The notes beneath the pieces are model-generated. The model saw only the letters and a program-made list of their open reading frames with translations. It made no database searches and was not told the DNA's origin. Below are positions 11,479 to 21,399 of a DNA stretch of 64,000 bases, piece after piece (position 1 is the first letter of the stretch; each line of letters opens with the position of its first letter). The stretch is taken from assembly GCA_021292165.1 (NCBI GenBank), contig CM037876.1, positions 309,392,492 through 309,456,491 on the forward strand, in the 5' to 3' direction. Both the position numbers and the translations under genes were made by a program. The stretch comes from Shinisaurus crocodilurus (lineage: Eukaryota > Chordata > Lepidosauria > Squamata > Shinisauridae).

Positions 11479-11641
11479 GTGCAGTTCAAACAACCCAGAA
11501 AGACTCTTTAAAAAAAAAAGAAAGAAAAGCTTTTCTTCCGTAGATATATGTGAAGTGTTTTTTTCCAAGGCTTTCTGGCACCCCATTTAGCCCGGTGCTC
11601 TAGGCAGCCGCCTAGCTGGCCTAATGGTAGCACCGGCCCTG
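10757..11641 (+). mobile_element. hAT element, family B, 885-bp copy
   Basis: Ends CAGGGCCGGTGC and GCACCGGCCCTG, with a perfect 8-bp target duplication CAGACCTC (10749-10756, 11642-11649). The outer 60-100 bp match the 165-bp copies at 6514 and 59735. The interior holds unrelated, partly AT-rich sequence, a polyadenylation-like AT stretch and a GA microsatellite (11446-11477). No recognisable hAT transposase. Confidence 0.93.
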
Positions 11642-11689
11642 CAGACCTCTCTGGTCCACATACAGAAGTGGACTAGACTGTCGGTTGAA

Positions 11690-11895
11690 GCTTACTTTTA
11701 AAGATGTTTTTAAGATGTTTTAAAGATGTTTTTAAGATGTTTTAAGATGTTTTAAGGATGTTTTAAGATGTTTTAATAGTATATATTGTGTTGTTTTAGT
11801 TTAGGTATTTTATATTTTCTGTTGTTCCCCGCCTCGATCTGGATGGAGAGGCGGGTAATAAATAAAATATTATTATTATTATTATTATTACTTCA
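11690..11895 (+). mobile_element. L2-like LINE 3' end with short tandem units
   Basis: Begins with about six units of TTTTAAGATG (11697-11780), then TAGTATATATTGTGTTG, the GC block CCCCGCCTCGATCTGGATGG and an AATAAAATATT(ATT)n tail. The same end recurs at 24.3 kb. Confidence 0.8.
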
Positions 11896-12079
11896 ACATC
11901 GGTGATGGGAGGGTGTCCTCCACCTGCCCCCAGAGGCACCAGGCCAAGCTCTGTTCTCCAAGAGGTGGCAACAGCTGGAGGCTGCCGCTGCTGCCCCCAC
12001 CAAACATCTGCCGCCTGAGACAGTTGCCTGACTCAGCCTAGCAGTAGGGCATGGGTGTGCGAACGCGGTAAAAAAAAAA

Positions 12080-12470
12080 TCCGTCCTGTCTCTGTTTCGT
12101 GGATTGTCAGGCGGCTTTCATTCCGTCATCCACTCGTTGACGTAGTCGGATGTTGTGCAAATCTGTTCATAAACAAAATTGCAAATTCGCAAATCCCCCC
12201 CACCCAACATATGCAAATCACTCGAAAATGAGTATTTTCACGCTTTAGCCTATGGGGAAAATGCACATTTTTCGTCGTTGTATTTTTTTTAAAAAGTATT
12301 AAATTGCATAAAATTACAAAAAAATTATTTAAAAAAACAGTCCACAAGTCTGGGGAATCCACGTGACTTGGGAAAAGCCGCTCCATTGTGGAATCCGTAG
12401 GTCGAACTCTTAGAAATGGGAACTCATTTGAGTCCATTGCAGATTCCCCCAATATATGCCCAGCTGGCCC
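12080..12470. repeat. Dispersed repeat, copy 1
   Basis: Shares, in opposite orientation, a conserved segment with 42.39-42.73 kb: GTGGATTGTCAGG and CATTCCGTCATCCACTCG here answer to CCTGACAATCCAT and GAGTGAATGATGGAATG there. Interior rich in GCAAAT, CGCAAAT and ATTTTC words. No coding; probably a non-autonomous DNA element. Confidence 0.55.
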
Positions 12471-13202
12471 TGTGAAGGGTGGGTTGATGGAAGAACGAAC
12501 AAGGCAGCTCCCGAAGGGGGAAGGGGAAATACATCTGGGCCCAACCCGCCCACCCCCACAACCTGAGGCCACCTTACGCCTAAGGCGGTCCAACCCTCCG
12601 CTTAGATTCCCATGAGTCGCTTGCCGTAGCGGGAGGCAACCTCTTTTCCTTCACCTCCCGTCGCAGAGCTCCAGACACATCATGAGCCAGACACAGGGAG
12701 CTCTTGCAAGCAGTGGCAGTAGTGGGAAAATCACAAAGTGCGGGGTGTTCACCATGACAGTCCCCGTAGCCACGTCCCCCAAGAAGAGGCCAAAATTCAG
12801 GCAGCCATGTTGATCCATATCAACAAACCAGTTCTAGAAGTTTTCACCGGCTGGGGGCAGGTCTTTTGTTAAGCGAATGGATGGGTGTGTGATTCCAGTC
12901 GCAATGGGCCCAGCCTGCGAGCTCCGGACAAGGGCACAAGGGAGATAACGGATGAAAGGAACGTGAGACGGATGAGGTGCCGGCCGAAAACGTGGGCAAG
13001 TGTGCATGAAACCAGGAGACACAGCAGCAGCAGTTCTGCCAAGGAGGGCTTTTTTGCTTTTGCTTTTTCCTTTCCTTTCTTTTTTTTTTAAAGGGGGAAC
13101 TTGACACTTCATGCTCAGAACATTTTATCTTCCCTTTTAGGAGAGGGGGCATAAACAAGAGGACGGTTTCTTGGACAAACTGCCCAATGCAACATTTTTG
13201 CG
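12471..13202. other. Unassigned sequence
   Basis: Mixed GC content, poly-purine/poly-pyrimidine runs around 13075-13090, no convincing gene. Confidence 0.4.
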
Positions 13203-13273
13203 GCTACGCTGGCTGGGGCATGCTGGGAGTTGTAGGCCAAAAACATCTGGGGACCCAAGGTTGGAGAGCACTG
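13203..13273. mobile_element. Half copy of palindromic MITE P1
   Basis: Only the right arm is present, from GGCTACGCTGGCTGGGG to GGAGAGCACTG. The left arm is lost close to the palindrome centre, so there is no target duplication. Confidence 0.85.
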
Positions 13274-13279
13274 CCCTAG

Positions 13280-13352
13280 AACAAGCCATGGCTTGGAAAA
13301 GCCATGGCTGAGGAACATGGCGTAGCCTCTGTGGCTCAGCGTGTTGTGTGAA
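13280..13352. repeat. Fragment of a palindromic repeat (family M3)
   Basis: Carries AAGCCATGGCTTGG and TGTTGTGTGAACCCAGCC, the words that make up the larger palindromic element at 57.36 kb. Confidence 0.55.
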
Positions 13353-14652
13353 CCCAGCCGTTCTCCGAGTGCTTCCTCTCCCCCGCCCGCCCGCTGCTTC
13401 TGGGAGCCCTTTTACCCCGACGTGAACCCTCCTTCCATCTCTGCTCTGGCTGAAAGAAGCGGATTACTTAATTAACAAGGCCAGCAGAGTGCCTGGGTGA
13501 CAATCTCTCTATCTGTGGTGCAACTTCGCTGGGGGGGGGGGCGGGCGGCGGCAGGGGGGGGGATGCTCGAGGGACCGAGCGCACACATGTGGTATCACTT
13601 CCCCCTTTTATTCAGACCATGCCGGTCTAAATGAATAACAGCTCTTACAAGCCCCCCCGGGGGCCTCTTGATAAAAAAAAAGAAGAAGAAGAAGAAGAAG
13701 GAAAAAAAAGAAAGAAAGCTGCCCTCTTTAGGAAAAGGGGGGTGGAGACGGGGGGGGGGGAAGAAACAAGCCAGAAAAGGGCTCTCCAGGAGAGAGACAC
13801 TTGACTTCTGACCTTTTTTCTCAAAGGCACCTGTGTCAGCTTTTAAACCCCACCGACGGCAATTATCCACTTTCAACGTGAAGTGTTTTAAACCTCGGAC
13901 CCCCGTTAATGGAGCTCGGCGTATAGGCGTGTCATTGCAGACTTCCTGATCGGGCCGTGTTGTTGGTGGGGTGGTGGGGTGGTGGGCGGGCGGGCAGAGT
14001 CGAGAGAGACGGGGAGAGATGTCTTGCCGCAGTTGAAAGAGAGTTTAGGGATGAGGCAGGAGATGAATCGGTTTCTCCTTTCCTGACAGCTTCAGACAAA
14101 AGAACCCTTTTAGGCACCTGGTCTGTGTCTCCCGCACCTGCGTCAAGAGTTGGGGTGGAGGAAGGAGGGGGGGAGACGGACCTTTGTACTCTCTCGCCTT
14201 GATCCTTTTGTTTGCAGGTATCTGTCTACGGCCACCCCGGGTCACTTAATAGCCCTTCAGAGGGAGGGAGACAAAAGCCGGGAGGATTCACAATGGCTAG
14301 TTCCCCCTTCCTCGACCACCGTAATAAGCTTTCTGTAGCATTACGTGGATTTATTTTATTGGGGTGAGGGTGGCGGAGGCGTGAGGCGTGGAGGTGGGCA
14401 GCAGGAGGAGAAAGGGGCGCCCTCGCTTAGCCTGGGTTGTGTCCGTTGCTCAGCTGAGGGAATCCTCGGAGGCATTTTCCATCTGCCGATAGAACACGGG
14501 GTTGGGGGGGTTGGGGGCACGCGGGAAAAAAAAATAACGCGACCTTCTCCGAGTCTCCTGCCGCTTGTGCGGTTGCTGTTTCTACCTGTGTGTTTCGCCC
14601 CTCGACATCGGAATGATTTGCCTCCGCAGTTTGTCCAGGCATGCACTTACGC
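13353..14652. other. GC-rich unassigned sequence with homopolymer runs
   Basis: Holds G-runs (13530-13561, 13750-13761), an AAG microsatellite (13680-13700) and a G-tract cluster at 13961-13996. Long frames here are simple-sequence artefacts with no domain I recognise. Confidence 0.4.
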
Positions 14653-14800
14653 CAGTGCTTTTTTTTCTGGAGAAAAAGGTACCGGAACTCTTGGATTACA
14701 TTTCCTCGGGAGTAGATGGCGATTAAACTGTAATGCAATTAATAGAAGAAAAGATGCTGGAACTCAGTTCCGGTGAGTTCCACAAGAAAAAAAAGCCCTG
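14653..14800 (+). mobile_element. hAT MITE, family C, copy 1
   Basis: 148 bp. Starts CAGTGCTTTTTTTTCTGG and ends with the complement (AAGCCCTG), interior includes GGAGTAGATGGCGATTAA. Perfect 8-bp target duplication ACTTACGC (14645-14652, 14801-14808). Confidence 0.95.
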
Positions 14801-14879
14801 ACTTACGCAAACGCAGACACAAACAGAGTACTGTGAGAGGCTTTGAATGGCCAGAAGTCCAATACCGAAAGGCCTAGAG

Positions 14880-15018
14880 CAGTGTTCTCCTCCAACCTTG
14901 GCCCCCCAGATGTTTTTGGCCTACAACTCCCAGCATGCCCCAGCCAGCTGCGCTGGCTGGGGCATGCTGGGAATTGTAGGCCAAAAACATCTGGGGGGGC
15001 CAAGGTTGGAGAACACTG
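14880..15018. mobile_element. Palindromic hAT MITE P1
   Basis: 139-bp palindrome (CAGTGTTCTCC ... GGAGAACACTG) with a perfect 8-bp target duplication GCCTAGAG (14872-14879, 15019-15026). Confidence 0.96.
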
Positions 15019-15518
15019 GCCTAGAGGGAGCCTTCATGTTCCAAGCAGCAAGTGGCAGTTCAGAGGATGGAACGCTCCCTGGAGGGGGAAAAAAAAGTTT
15101 CCTCCCCTACGCACGGAAAACTAGCAGGTCAGGAAGAAAGGTAGGCTTCGCACCCTTCTCCTTGGCTGGCATTTTTCTAAGTGCAGGGCATTTTTTTTTT
15201 TTAGGTAGGGAGGAGCATCCCACCAGGTTACAACCTTTGGGGCTTTTTGGCTTAGAAAAAAAAAGGGTGAGTAAGGGGGAAGGTGTATCAAATGATGCAC
15301 GGCCTGGTGAAAGTGGATAAAGTGAAGTTTCTCTCTCCCTTTCTCATAAAAGTCGACACCCTGGGATTATCCCATCAGTCATGGGAGATTTAGGGGCAGA
15401 CAAAAAAGAAGTGCTTCTTGGGATTCGCTCCCGTGAGATGTAGTGGTTGATGGCCACCAACTTGGACGAGCTTCAGACCGGGATCGGAACCATTTATGGA
15501 GAATTATAAGGCTATAAA

Positions 15519-16020
15519 CAGGGCTGGCGTCAAGGGTGGGCACGGTCGGGCACCACCAGTTGAGGGCCCACACCCCAGCAGGAGGGGGGGGGCACTGACA
15601 AGAACCCTCTGGATCAGCGCTTCCACTTCAGCATTGTGTAACCGGGTTGCCCGCCTGCCTCTCGCTCTGGCCCAGACGACGGCGGCGGTGAGAAGGAGGA
15701 GCAGGAGACGCCGCGGCCTGCTTGCTCCCTGGCGCTCTGCAGTGATGAGAAAGAGGATGAGGAGCAGGGCTTTTTTTCTGGTGGAACTCACCGGAACTGA
15801 GTTCCAGCACCTTTTCTTCTATTAATTGCATTACAATTTAATCGCCATCTACTCCCGAGGAAATGTAATCCAAGAGTTCCGGTACCTTTTTCTCCAGAAA
15901 AAAAGCACTGATGAGGAGTAATAGTAGCTGGCGACAATGGCAGTGAGAAGGTCGACTTACGGAGGGAGCGGGCCCACTGAGGGTCTCTTGCTCAAGGACC
16001 CTCCAGAACCTGGAGCTGGT
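15519..16020 (+). mobile_element. hAT-like element, family D, split by a family C MITE
   Basis: Begins CAGGGCTGGCGTCAAGGG and ends near CTCCAGAACCTGGAGCTGG, as does the relative at 63.5-63.8 kb. The terminal repeat is degraded and the target duplication is not clear. Nested in CR1 and itself interrupted at 15765-15910. Confidence 0.65.
15765..15910 (-). mobile_element. hAT MITE, family C, copy 2
   Basis: 146 bp, CAGGGCTTTTTTTCTGG ... AAAAGCACTG, reverse orientation to copy 1. Perfect 8-bp target duplication ATGAGGAG (15757-15764, 15911-15918). Nested in the family D hAT element. Confidence 0.95.
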
Positions 16021-16189
16021 AGTATATATTAGCTCCGGGATCAGAGGCAGCATGCCTGTGTGTCTGTCCACCAGTCGCCGGGGAACACGAGTGGGAGGGT
16101 GCTGTTGTTGTTGCACTCATGCCCTGCTCGTTGTGGGCTTCCCGTTGGGGCACCTGGTTGTCCACGGTGGGAACGGAATGCTGGACTGG

Positions 16190-16580
16190 ATTTTATTTTA
16201 TTTATTTATTATATTTATCAATCGCCCATCTGGCCGGTCACCCGGCCACCCTGGGCGATGTACAATTAAAATACAACAAAACAACACAATAAAATATAAT
16301 AATTAAAACAATATAAAAAATTCTCATTAAAAACTTAACCCACCCCATATTCCCGCCTGAACAGCCATGTTTTTAATGCACGGCGGAAGCTCATCACGGA
16401 GGGGGCATGGTGAAGGTCACTAGGGAGGGAGTTCTATAACGTAAGGGCCGCCACAGAGAAGGCCCTCTTCCTAGTCCCCACCAGCCTGGCTGCTCTGGCT
16501 GATGGGATAAGGAGAAGGCCGTCCGTGGCAGACCTTGTTGAGCGGCCTACTTGATGTTGCTGGAGGCGCTCCTTGATAGA
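16190..16580 (-). mobile_element. L2-like LINE 3' end
   Basis: On the minus strand: remnant of the C-terminal block (KAFS/RAFSVAAP-type, around 16440-16560), 3' UTR with GGAATATGGGGTGGG, then CATCGCCCAGGGTGGCCGGG and an AATAAATA tail. 5' truncated. Confidence 0.85.
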
Positions 16581-16687
16581 TCACTGGCAATGCTGGATGG
16601 GGATAATGATGGCAGTTATAGTCCAAAACGAAAACAAAAAAACAGAGGACAGGCTGGACAGCACATTGGGGAGGACTGGTATATCCT

Positions 16688-16942
16688 AGCGGGAGCCAGT
16701 GTGGCGTAGTAGTGGTTAAGAGTGTTGGACTGGGACTCGGGAGATCCCGGTTCTAGTCCCCGCGCGCGGCCATGAAACTCACTGGGTGACTTTGGGCCAG
16801 TCACTTGACTCTCAGCCTCACCTACCTCACAGGGTTGTTGTGAGGATAACATGGAGAGGTGGAGGAGGATTATGTAAGCCGTCTTGGGTTCCTTTCAGGA
16901 AAAAAGGCGGGGTATAAATATAATAAATAAATAAATAAATAG
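16688..16942 (+). mobile_element. tRNA-derived SINE (family 1), near full length
   Basis: Head GGGAGCCAGTGTGGCGTAG with A box, B box GGTTCTAGTCC, body CACAGGGTTGTTGTGAGG, end GGCGGGGTATAAATA and AATAAATAAAT tail. Confidence 0.93.
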
Positions 16943-17022
16943 ATGGATAGATAACAAGAGAGTCAGGCGCCGGACTAAGGTGGCCAAAATGGGGCTACTG
17001 GGGAACAACAGGGAGGCATTGG

Positions 17023-17169
17023 CAGTGCTTTTTTTCTGGAGAAAGGGGTACCGGAACTCTCGGATTACATTTCCTCGGGAGTAGATGGCGATTAAATTGT
17101 AATGCAATTAATAGAAGAAAAGGTGCTGGAACTCAGTCCCGGTGAGTTCCACCAGAAAAAAAAGCCCTG
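17023..17169 (+). mobile_element. hAT MITE, family C, copy 3
   Basis: 147 bp, CAGTGCTTTTTTTCTGG ... AAAAAGCCCTG, same interior as copies 1 and 2. Flanks GGCATTGG and GATTGGGA do not give a clean duplication. Confidence 0.88.
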
Positions 17170-17204
17170 GATTGGGATTGTAACATCTGAACAGCCTTGA
17201 ACAG

Positions 17205-17300
17205 CCCTATAAAGACTCGTCTGATCTCAGAAGCTAAGCAGGGTCGGGCCTGGTTAGTACTTGGATGGGTGACCGCCTTGGAAGACCAGGTGCTGTAGGG
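17205..17300 (+). repeat. 5S rRNA-derived sequence
   Basis: About 85 bases correspond to the 3' two-thirds of vertebrate 5S rRNA, including the internal promoter words AAGCTAAGCAGGGTC and TACTTGGATGGG, and the ending GGTGCTGTAGG. The 5' third is missing and several positions differ (TGGGTGACC for TGGGAGACC), so it is not a functional 5S gene. It abuts a tRNA-SINE. Confidence 0.85.
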
Positions 17301-17497
17301 AGGGACCATCGCTCAGTGTGAGAGAGCCGCATGCTCGGCATGCAGCAGGTCCCAGGTTTGATCCCCGGCCTGTCCAGGTAGGGCGTGGAAAGAATCCCGC
17401 CTGAAACCCTGGAGAGCCCGTCAGTGTTGACAATACTGGCCTATATGGACCAAGGGTCTGACTCAGTATAAGGCAGCTTCCGGTGTCCCTATGTATG
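17301..17497 (+). mobile_element. tRNA-derived SINE (family 2)
   Basis: Head CCATCGCTCAGTGTGAGAG (A-box like) and GGTTTGATCCC (B box), then GAAACCCTGGAGAGCC, GGTCTGACTCAGTATAAGGC and AGCTTCC. Same family at 26.1 kb (+), 26.95 kb (-) and 41.1 kb (tail only). Confidence 0.88.
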
Positions 17498-17499
17498 CT

Positions 17500-18057
17500 C
17501 AGACGAACCGCAGGGTGTGCAGAAGTAGAAAAATCTGGGGGGGGGGGGGAGAGAGGAGAGGGGACCTAAGGGGGCAAAAAAAACTCCAGAAACAACCCAA
17601 TGAAAACTGAGCATATTCAGTGGTCACAGAATGCCGAGCATCTGCTGGGGGAATGGAATGGAGCACCCTGAAAGAAGAGACTGGGCTGGCTGGAACACCG
17701 GAAGCAAACACGGCACTGTTCAACATATGTGGAAGCTATGCATAACTACCACTTGTTATGCATGACTTCCTAAAAAGAAATGGGGCTGCGCCAGTGGGAG
17801 GTAGCAACCGGACCTTTACACACCTTGAAGTGGAATCCGTTCACAGGGAGCATCATCAAGATATTAGGAACCGGAGCCAGGTCCAGATTTGGGGGGGGGG
17901 GGAGCTGTGGCAGGGTGCCATCTTGGATCCCCTCCTACCTGGACATCTGGATTAGGGGGGGTCACTTATGAATCGCCAAAAATGAGAGAAAATGCCTCAC
18001 CAAAAAAGAGGAATACAGAAGACACTGACTTGCATAAAGTTGGCATATGAGAGATAC
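17500..18057. other. Unassigned sequence
   Basis: G-rich runs at 17538 and 17890, otherwise no recognisable feature. Confidence 0.35.
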
Positions 18058-18108
18058 AGATAGATGATAGATAGATAGATAGATAGATTAGATAGATAGA
18101 TAGATTAG
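18058..18108. repeat. (GATA)n microsatellite
   Basis: Runs of GATA with occasional TTAGATA interruptions, directly left of a MITE. Confidence 0.95.
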
Positions 18109-18110
18109 AC

Positions 18111-18246
18111 CAGGGCTCTCCAACCTTGGGTCCCCAGATGTTGCTGGCCTACAGCTCCCAGCATACCCAGCCAGCATGGCTAATGGCAAGGGATTCTGGG
18201 AGCTGCAGTCCAGCAACATCTGGGGACCCAAGGTTGGAGAGCCCTG
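18111..18246. mobile_element. Palindromic hAT MITE, subfamily P1b
   Basis: 136 bp, CAGGGCTCTCCAACCTTGGG ... GGAGAGCCCTG, with TGTTGCTGGCC replacing TGTTTTTGGCC. Target duplication GATTAGAC/GATTAGAA, 7 of 8. Confidence 0.94.
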
Positions 18247-18249
18247 GAT

Positions 18250-18515
18250 TAGAATGATAGACATGCCAATATAGAAATAATCATTAAAACTTAAATAAAT
18301 AGAAATATGTTCTGTCTCACCGTGGTGCTGAAGGCTGTGACCAGGTGACCTTGTGTGCCTGCCTGTTCAGGCTGCTGTCCAGGTGCTCACTGTGGTTGGG
18401 CCACGGCTCTTGTGGTTCTTTATCTTGATACCAGACTTGGACAGGACCGCCCTTCAAACAGAAGATGCCTTCAAAGAGAGGACAGTCCTCTGCTAAAGAG
18501 GACACACGGCCACCC
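18250..18515. repeat. Dispersed repeat G, copy 1
   Basis: Shares word order with 43.49-43.78 kb (GGTGACCT, TGTTGTCCAG/GCTGTCCAGG, TTGGACAGGACC, GAGGACAGTCCTCTG, GAGGACACACGGCCACCCT). Ends in a GGACAGTCC dyad. Probably a DNA transposon remnant. Confidence 0.5.
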
Positions 18516-18584
18516 TGATTCCAGGTGGGTGTCAGTTGCCATAGTGGCCACGATGGCAGCTACCAACTTGATTTCCCTATAGTG

Positions 18585-18720
18585 CAGGGCTCTCCAACCT
18601 TGGGTCCCCAGATGTTGCTGGCCTACAGCTCCCAGCATACCCAGCCGGCATGGCTAATGGCAAGGGATTCTGGGAGCTGTAGGCCAGCAACATCTGGGGA
18701 CCCAAGGTTGGAGAGCCCTG
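18585..18720. mobile_element. Palindromic hAT MITE, subfamily P1b
   Basis: 136 bp, CAGGGCTCTCC ... GGAGAGCCCTG, with a perfect 8-bp target duplication CTATAGTG (18577-18584, 18721-18728). Confidence 0.96.
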
Positions 18721-18728
18721 CTATAGTG

Positions 18729-19119
18729 CAATAACACCGGAAGTTCTGGTTCCAGAAATATGGCTGGGAGCTCAGGCAGCGATGGTGCCCCTGCAAGCAT
18801 CACCTGCAGTGTGGGCCTCGGCATTTCCCCGACCATGCCAGACAGTGGCGCTGGGGCTGAGTAGAACAATGCAACTGAATGAGCTGGAGCACTGTCTGTC
18901 TGAAGTGTAATGCAGAAAAATAGCAGCAGCGACCCCTTTCGTAATCTATTTCCCCAAACATTGAGCCCTTCCGAAAAAGGGGACTTTGTACTGAAATTCA
19001 AAACATCACAGGATACTGGTCACAGCCTAGATTAAGGCAGTCACTAACTGAATGACCACACTGATAATGATTTTCCATTTTCAAACATTAGCAGAAAGGG
19101 CATGCTTCCCTTTCATGCA
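18729..19119. other. Unassigned sequence
   Basis: No repeats or coding recognised. Confidence 0.35.
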
Positions 19120-19127
19120 CCATGAAG

Positions 19128-19910
19128 CAGGGATGGGGACTCGGACTCGAGGACTCGACTCGTGAGTCGGACTGAGTCCCCCCTCTGACTCGACTCGGAC
19201 TCGAATCCCAATATTTTTAATGGGACTCGAGACTCGACTCGGGACTCGAGACCAAGGACTCGTCAACATCCCTGGGCTGTTGACGAGTCTTCTGGCTGTG
19301 CCAGAAGGAGCGCGATCACCGGTGAAGAGCGCATGGAAGCGAGGCGCGCCGCTGCTCGGCCACTATGGACAGCTACCAGGAGCGCAGCCCCAACGATGTG
19401 TTGAGATTTATTTTGATTGATGTGTTGTTGTGGGGGGTTTGGGTTAGGGTCAGACATTTTGGGTTTGGCTGCCTCTGCCTGCCTGTTTGGGGTTCCCAGC
19501 CTCCTCTGCCTGCCTGGTCTCTTCTTGACCTGTTCAGCAGTTGAATTGTCCAAGACAAAGGCCTCTGCCTGCCTGCTTTGGGGTTCCCTGCCTCCTGTGC
19601 CTGCCTGGTTATTTTGGGTTTGTCTGCCTGGTCTGTTCTTGCCAAAATCAGTTGCAGAGTTTTGAAATAAAAAGGCACACTTATGCCTAGAATTTATTTA
19701 AGCCACACATCTGAAGTAGCCTTATTTTGTTGGGGGGAAGCCCCATTGATTTTAATAGGGACTCGTGGAGTCAGTTTTGGGAGTGACTCAGGACTCGTGA
19801 CTCGTGAGTCACCATTTTGGACCAAGGACTCGGACTCGGACTTGAGACTCGGGTCCAAAGACTCGTGACTCGACTCGTGACTCGAGACCAAGGACTCTTC
19901 AACATCCCTG
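19128..19910 (+). mobile_element. hAT element with GACTCG-rich ends, copy 1
   Basis: 783 bp, starts CAGGGATGGGGACTCGG and ends GGACTCTTCAACATCCCTG; perfect 8-bp target duplication CCATGAAG (19120-19127, 19911-19918). Both ends are filled with repeated GACTCG/CGAGTC words, the kind of subterminal repeats that hAT transposases bind. The interior has two related stretches around TGCCTGCCTG and no recognisable transposase, so it is non-autonomous. Nearly identical to 51375-52160. Around 19255-19276 an internal copy of the right terminus occurs. Confidence 0.95.
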
Positions 19911-19929
19911 CCATGAAGAAATCCCATCC

Positions 19930-20517
19930 AAAACAACAACTGAACAACCTCAGGCCCCAGAGGTGATCTTGGCGAATGCAGTAAGGCAGAGAGAGAGAGA
20001 ATGAGAGATATTAGCAGCTTAGATGAATTTCTCATTAAGGCCAGGATCGAATTGCCAAGGTTGCTGAAAGCTTTGGCTGGCCATTTCAAAGGGATTCTGC
20101 AGCATCTTTCTGGGCCTGGTTTTTAAAGCATTTCTCCCGCTGAAAAATAAAACCACCCAGCTGCCGATCATTGTGCAATGTCCACATGCTACAGTTCAAG
20201 GCCCGCTGCGCTTAATGCTTCCCAGGGCGCTCTGAGTTGGGAAGCTGAACGACGCGTGCTTCCCACAGAAATACTGCAGCCCAGTCGGGGGAAAAGCTGA
20301 CTGAAAGAGTACCACGCATGGTATGAATACCAGTTAATGGTATTAACTGGCCAGGCCAGTTAATTCAATCAGGAGCATAACTAGGGCGGGGTGACATGGG
20401 CCCCTATCCCGAGCACAACCTCTACACAGATGCAACATTGGCAAAGGTCTCGTAATATGTTAGCTATAAAAAGAACATACAGTTACGCAAAGCTTGCTTT
20501 CTTTTCTTTAGTTCAAA
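19930..20517. other. Unassigned sequence
   Basis: Apparently single copy, no coding support. Confidence 0.35.
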
Positions 20518-20782
20518 ACGTAGTGGTGGGAGTGTTGGACTGGGACTCGGGAGATCTGGGTTGCAGTCCCGCTTGGCTGTGAAGCTCGCTGGGTGAGCTT
20601 GGGCCAGTCACTGACTCTCAGCCTAACCCACCTCACAGGGTTGTTGTGTGGATAAAATGGAGAGGAGGAGGAGGAGGAGGAGGAGGAGGAGGAGGAGGAT
20701 GATGATTATGGAAGCCGCCTTGGGTTCCTTGCAGGAAAAAAGGCGGGGTATAAAGATAATAAATAAATAAATAAATAAATAT
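20518..20782 (+). mobile_element. tRNA-derived SINE (family 1) with expanded GGA run
   Basis: Head slightly truncated (ACGTAGTGGTGGGAGTG), B box altered (GGTTGCAGTCC), body and GGCGGGGTATAAA end intact, AATA tail. The purine part of the body has grown into (GGA)n at 20663-20699. Confidence 0.9.
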
Positions 20783-20789
20783 GAAAAGC

Positions 20790-21207
20790 CAGGCATATGC
20801 TTGCTTAGAGGCTTAGTAAGGGCAGCAGGCTAGGCAGAGAGGCCTGTGCAGAGTCTTGCTGGCCCTGTGTCGGCATTCAGCTTACTCTCTGCACACCACC
20901 ATGGCTGCTTGCCGAAGGTAGGGTGGGCCGGGCGGGTGTCCCCTTTTATACCAGGCCAGTATTTCCATCAGTGCTCAGGATAGTGTCCTCTTTCCCTTTT
21001 TGCCTGATAAAATTCTAGGGAACTTTACTGGACACTCGGAGAAGAAGGTTCTAAGGTGGCACCACAGCTACCAACTCAGCAGGGATCAGGCGACGAAAGG
21101 GGCCAGCCGAGGTCCCATAAGCTTGGCAACCGTGACTCTAAGCAACCGCTCAGCTTCTTGCTTGCTCATTCATCAACGCCGCACCATCAGCCCAATTAGT
21201 ATAGGTT
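20790..21207. other. Unassigned sequence
   Basis: No feature recognised. Confidence 0.35.
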
Positions 21208-21215
21208 TCCTATGC

Positions 21216-21341
21216 CTGCCTTACCCAATCTGGTGCCCTCCATATATTTTGACTACAACTCCCATGATCCCTGACCATTGGCCATCCTGGTTGGGGCTGG
21301 TGGGATTTGTAGTCTGACAGGCACCAGGTCGGGAGAGCCTG
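21216..21341. mobile_element. Palindromic hAT MITE, family P2
   Basis: 126 bp, imperfect palindrome (CTGCCTTACCC ... GGGAGAGCCTG) with GGTGCCCTCCATAT and GACTACAACTCCCATGATCC. Target duplication TCCTATGC/TCCTAGGC, 7 of 8, showing that P2 is hAT-type. Confidence 0.9.
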
Positions 21342-21399
21342 TCCTAGGCAGTTGGTCCCATGTCTGTAGAAGCTGTATCCATGTGGTTCCCAGAAGTAC

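Larger units (their letters stand above)
15225..16195 (+). mobile_element. CR1-type LINE 3' part (second subfamily), split by a hAT element
   Basis: Left part (15225-15518) keeps GGCTTAGAAAAAAAAAGGG, GAAAGTGGAT and GATGGCCACCAACTTGGACG in the order of the 54.2-kb copy. Right part (16021-16195) continues with ATCAGAGGCAGCATGCCTGT and GAACGGAATGCTGGACTGG. The hAT element at 15519-16020 sits between them. Confidence 0.75.

Noticed and set aside
13353..14652. First exon or promoter of a host gene
   Set aside because: GC-rich but dominated by homopolymer runs; no start codon context, splice donor or recognisable peptide to support it.
16688..16942. tRNA gene (A and B boxes present)
   Set aside because: No cloverleaf; the body and AATA tail are shared with five other loci, so it is a SINE.
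17205..17300. Functional 5S rRNA gene
   Set aside because: The 5' third is absent and the internal promoter has substitutions.
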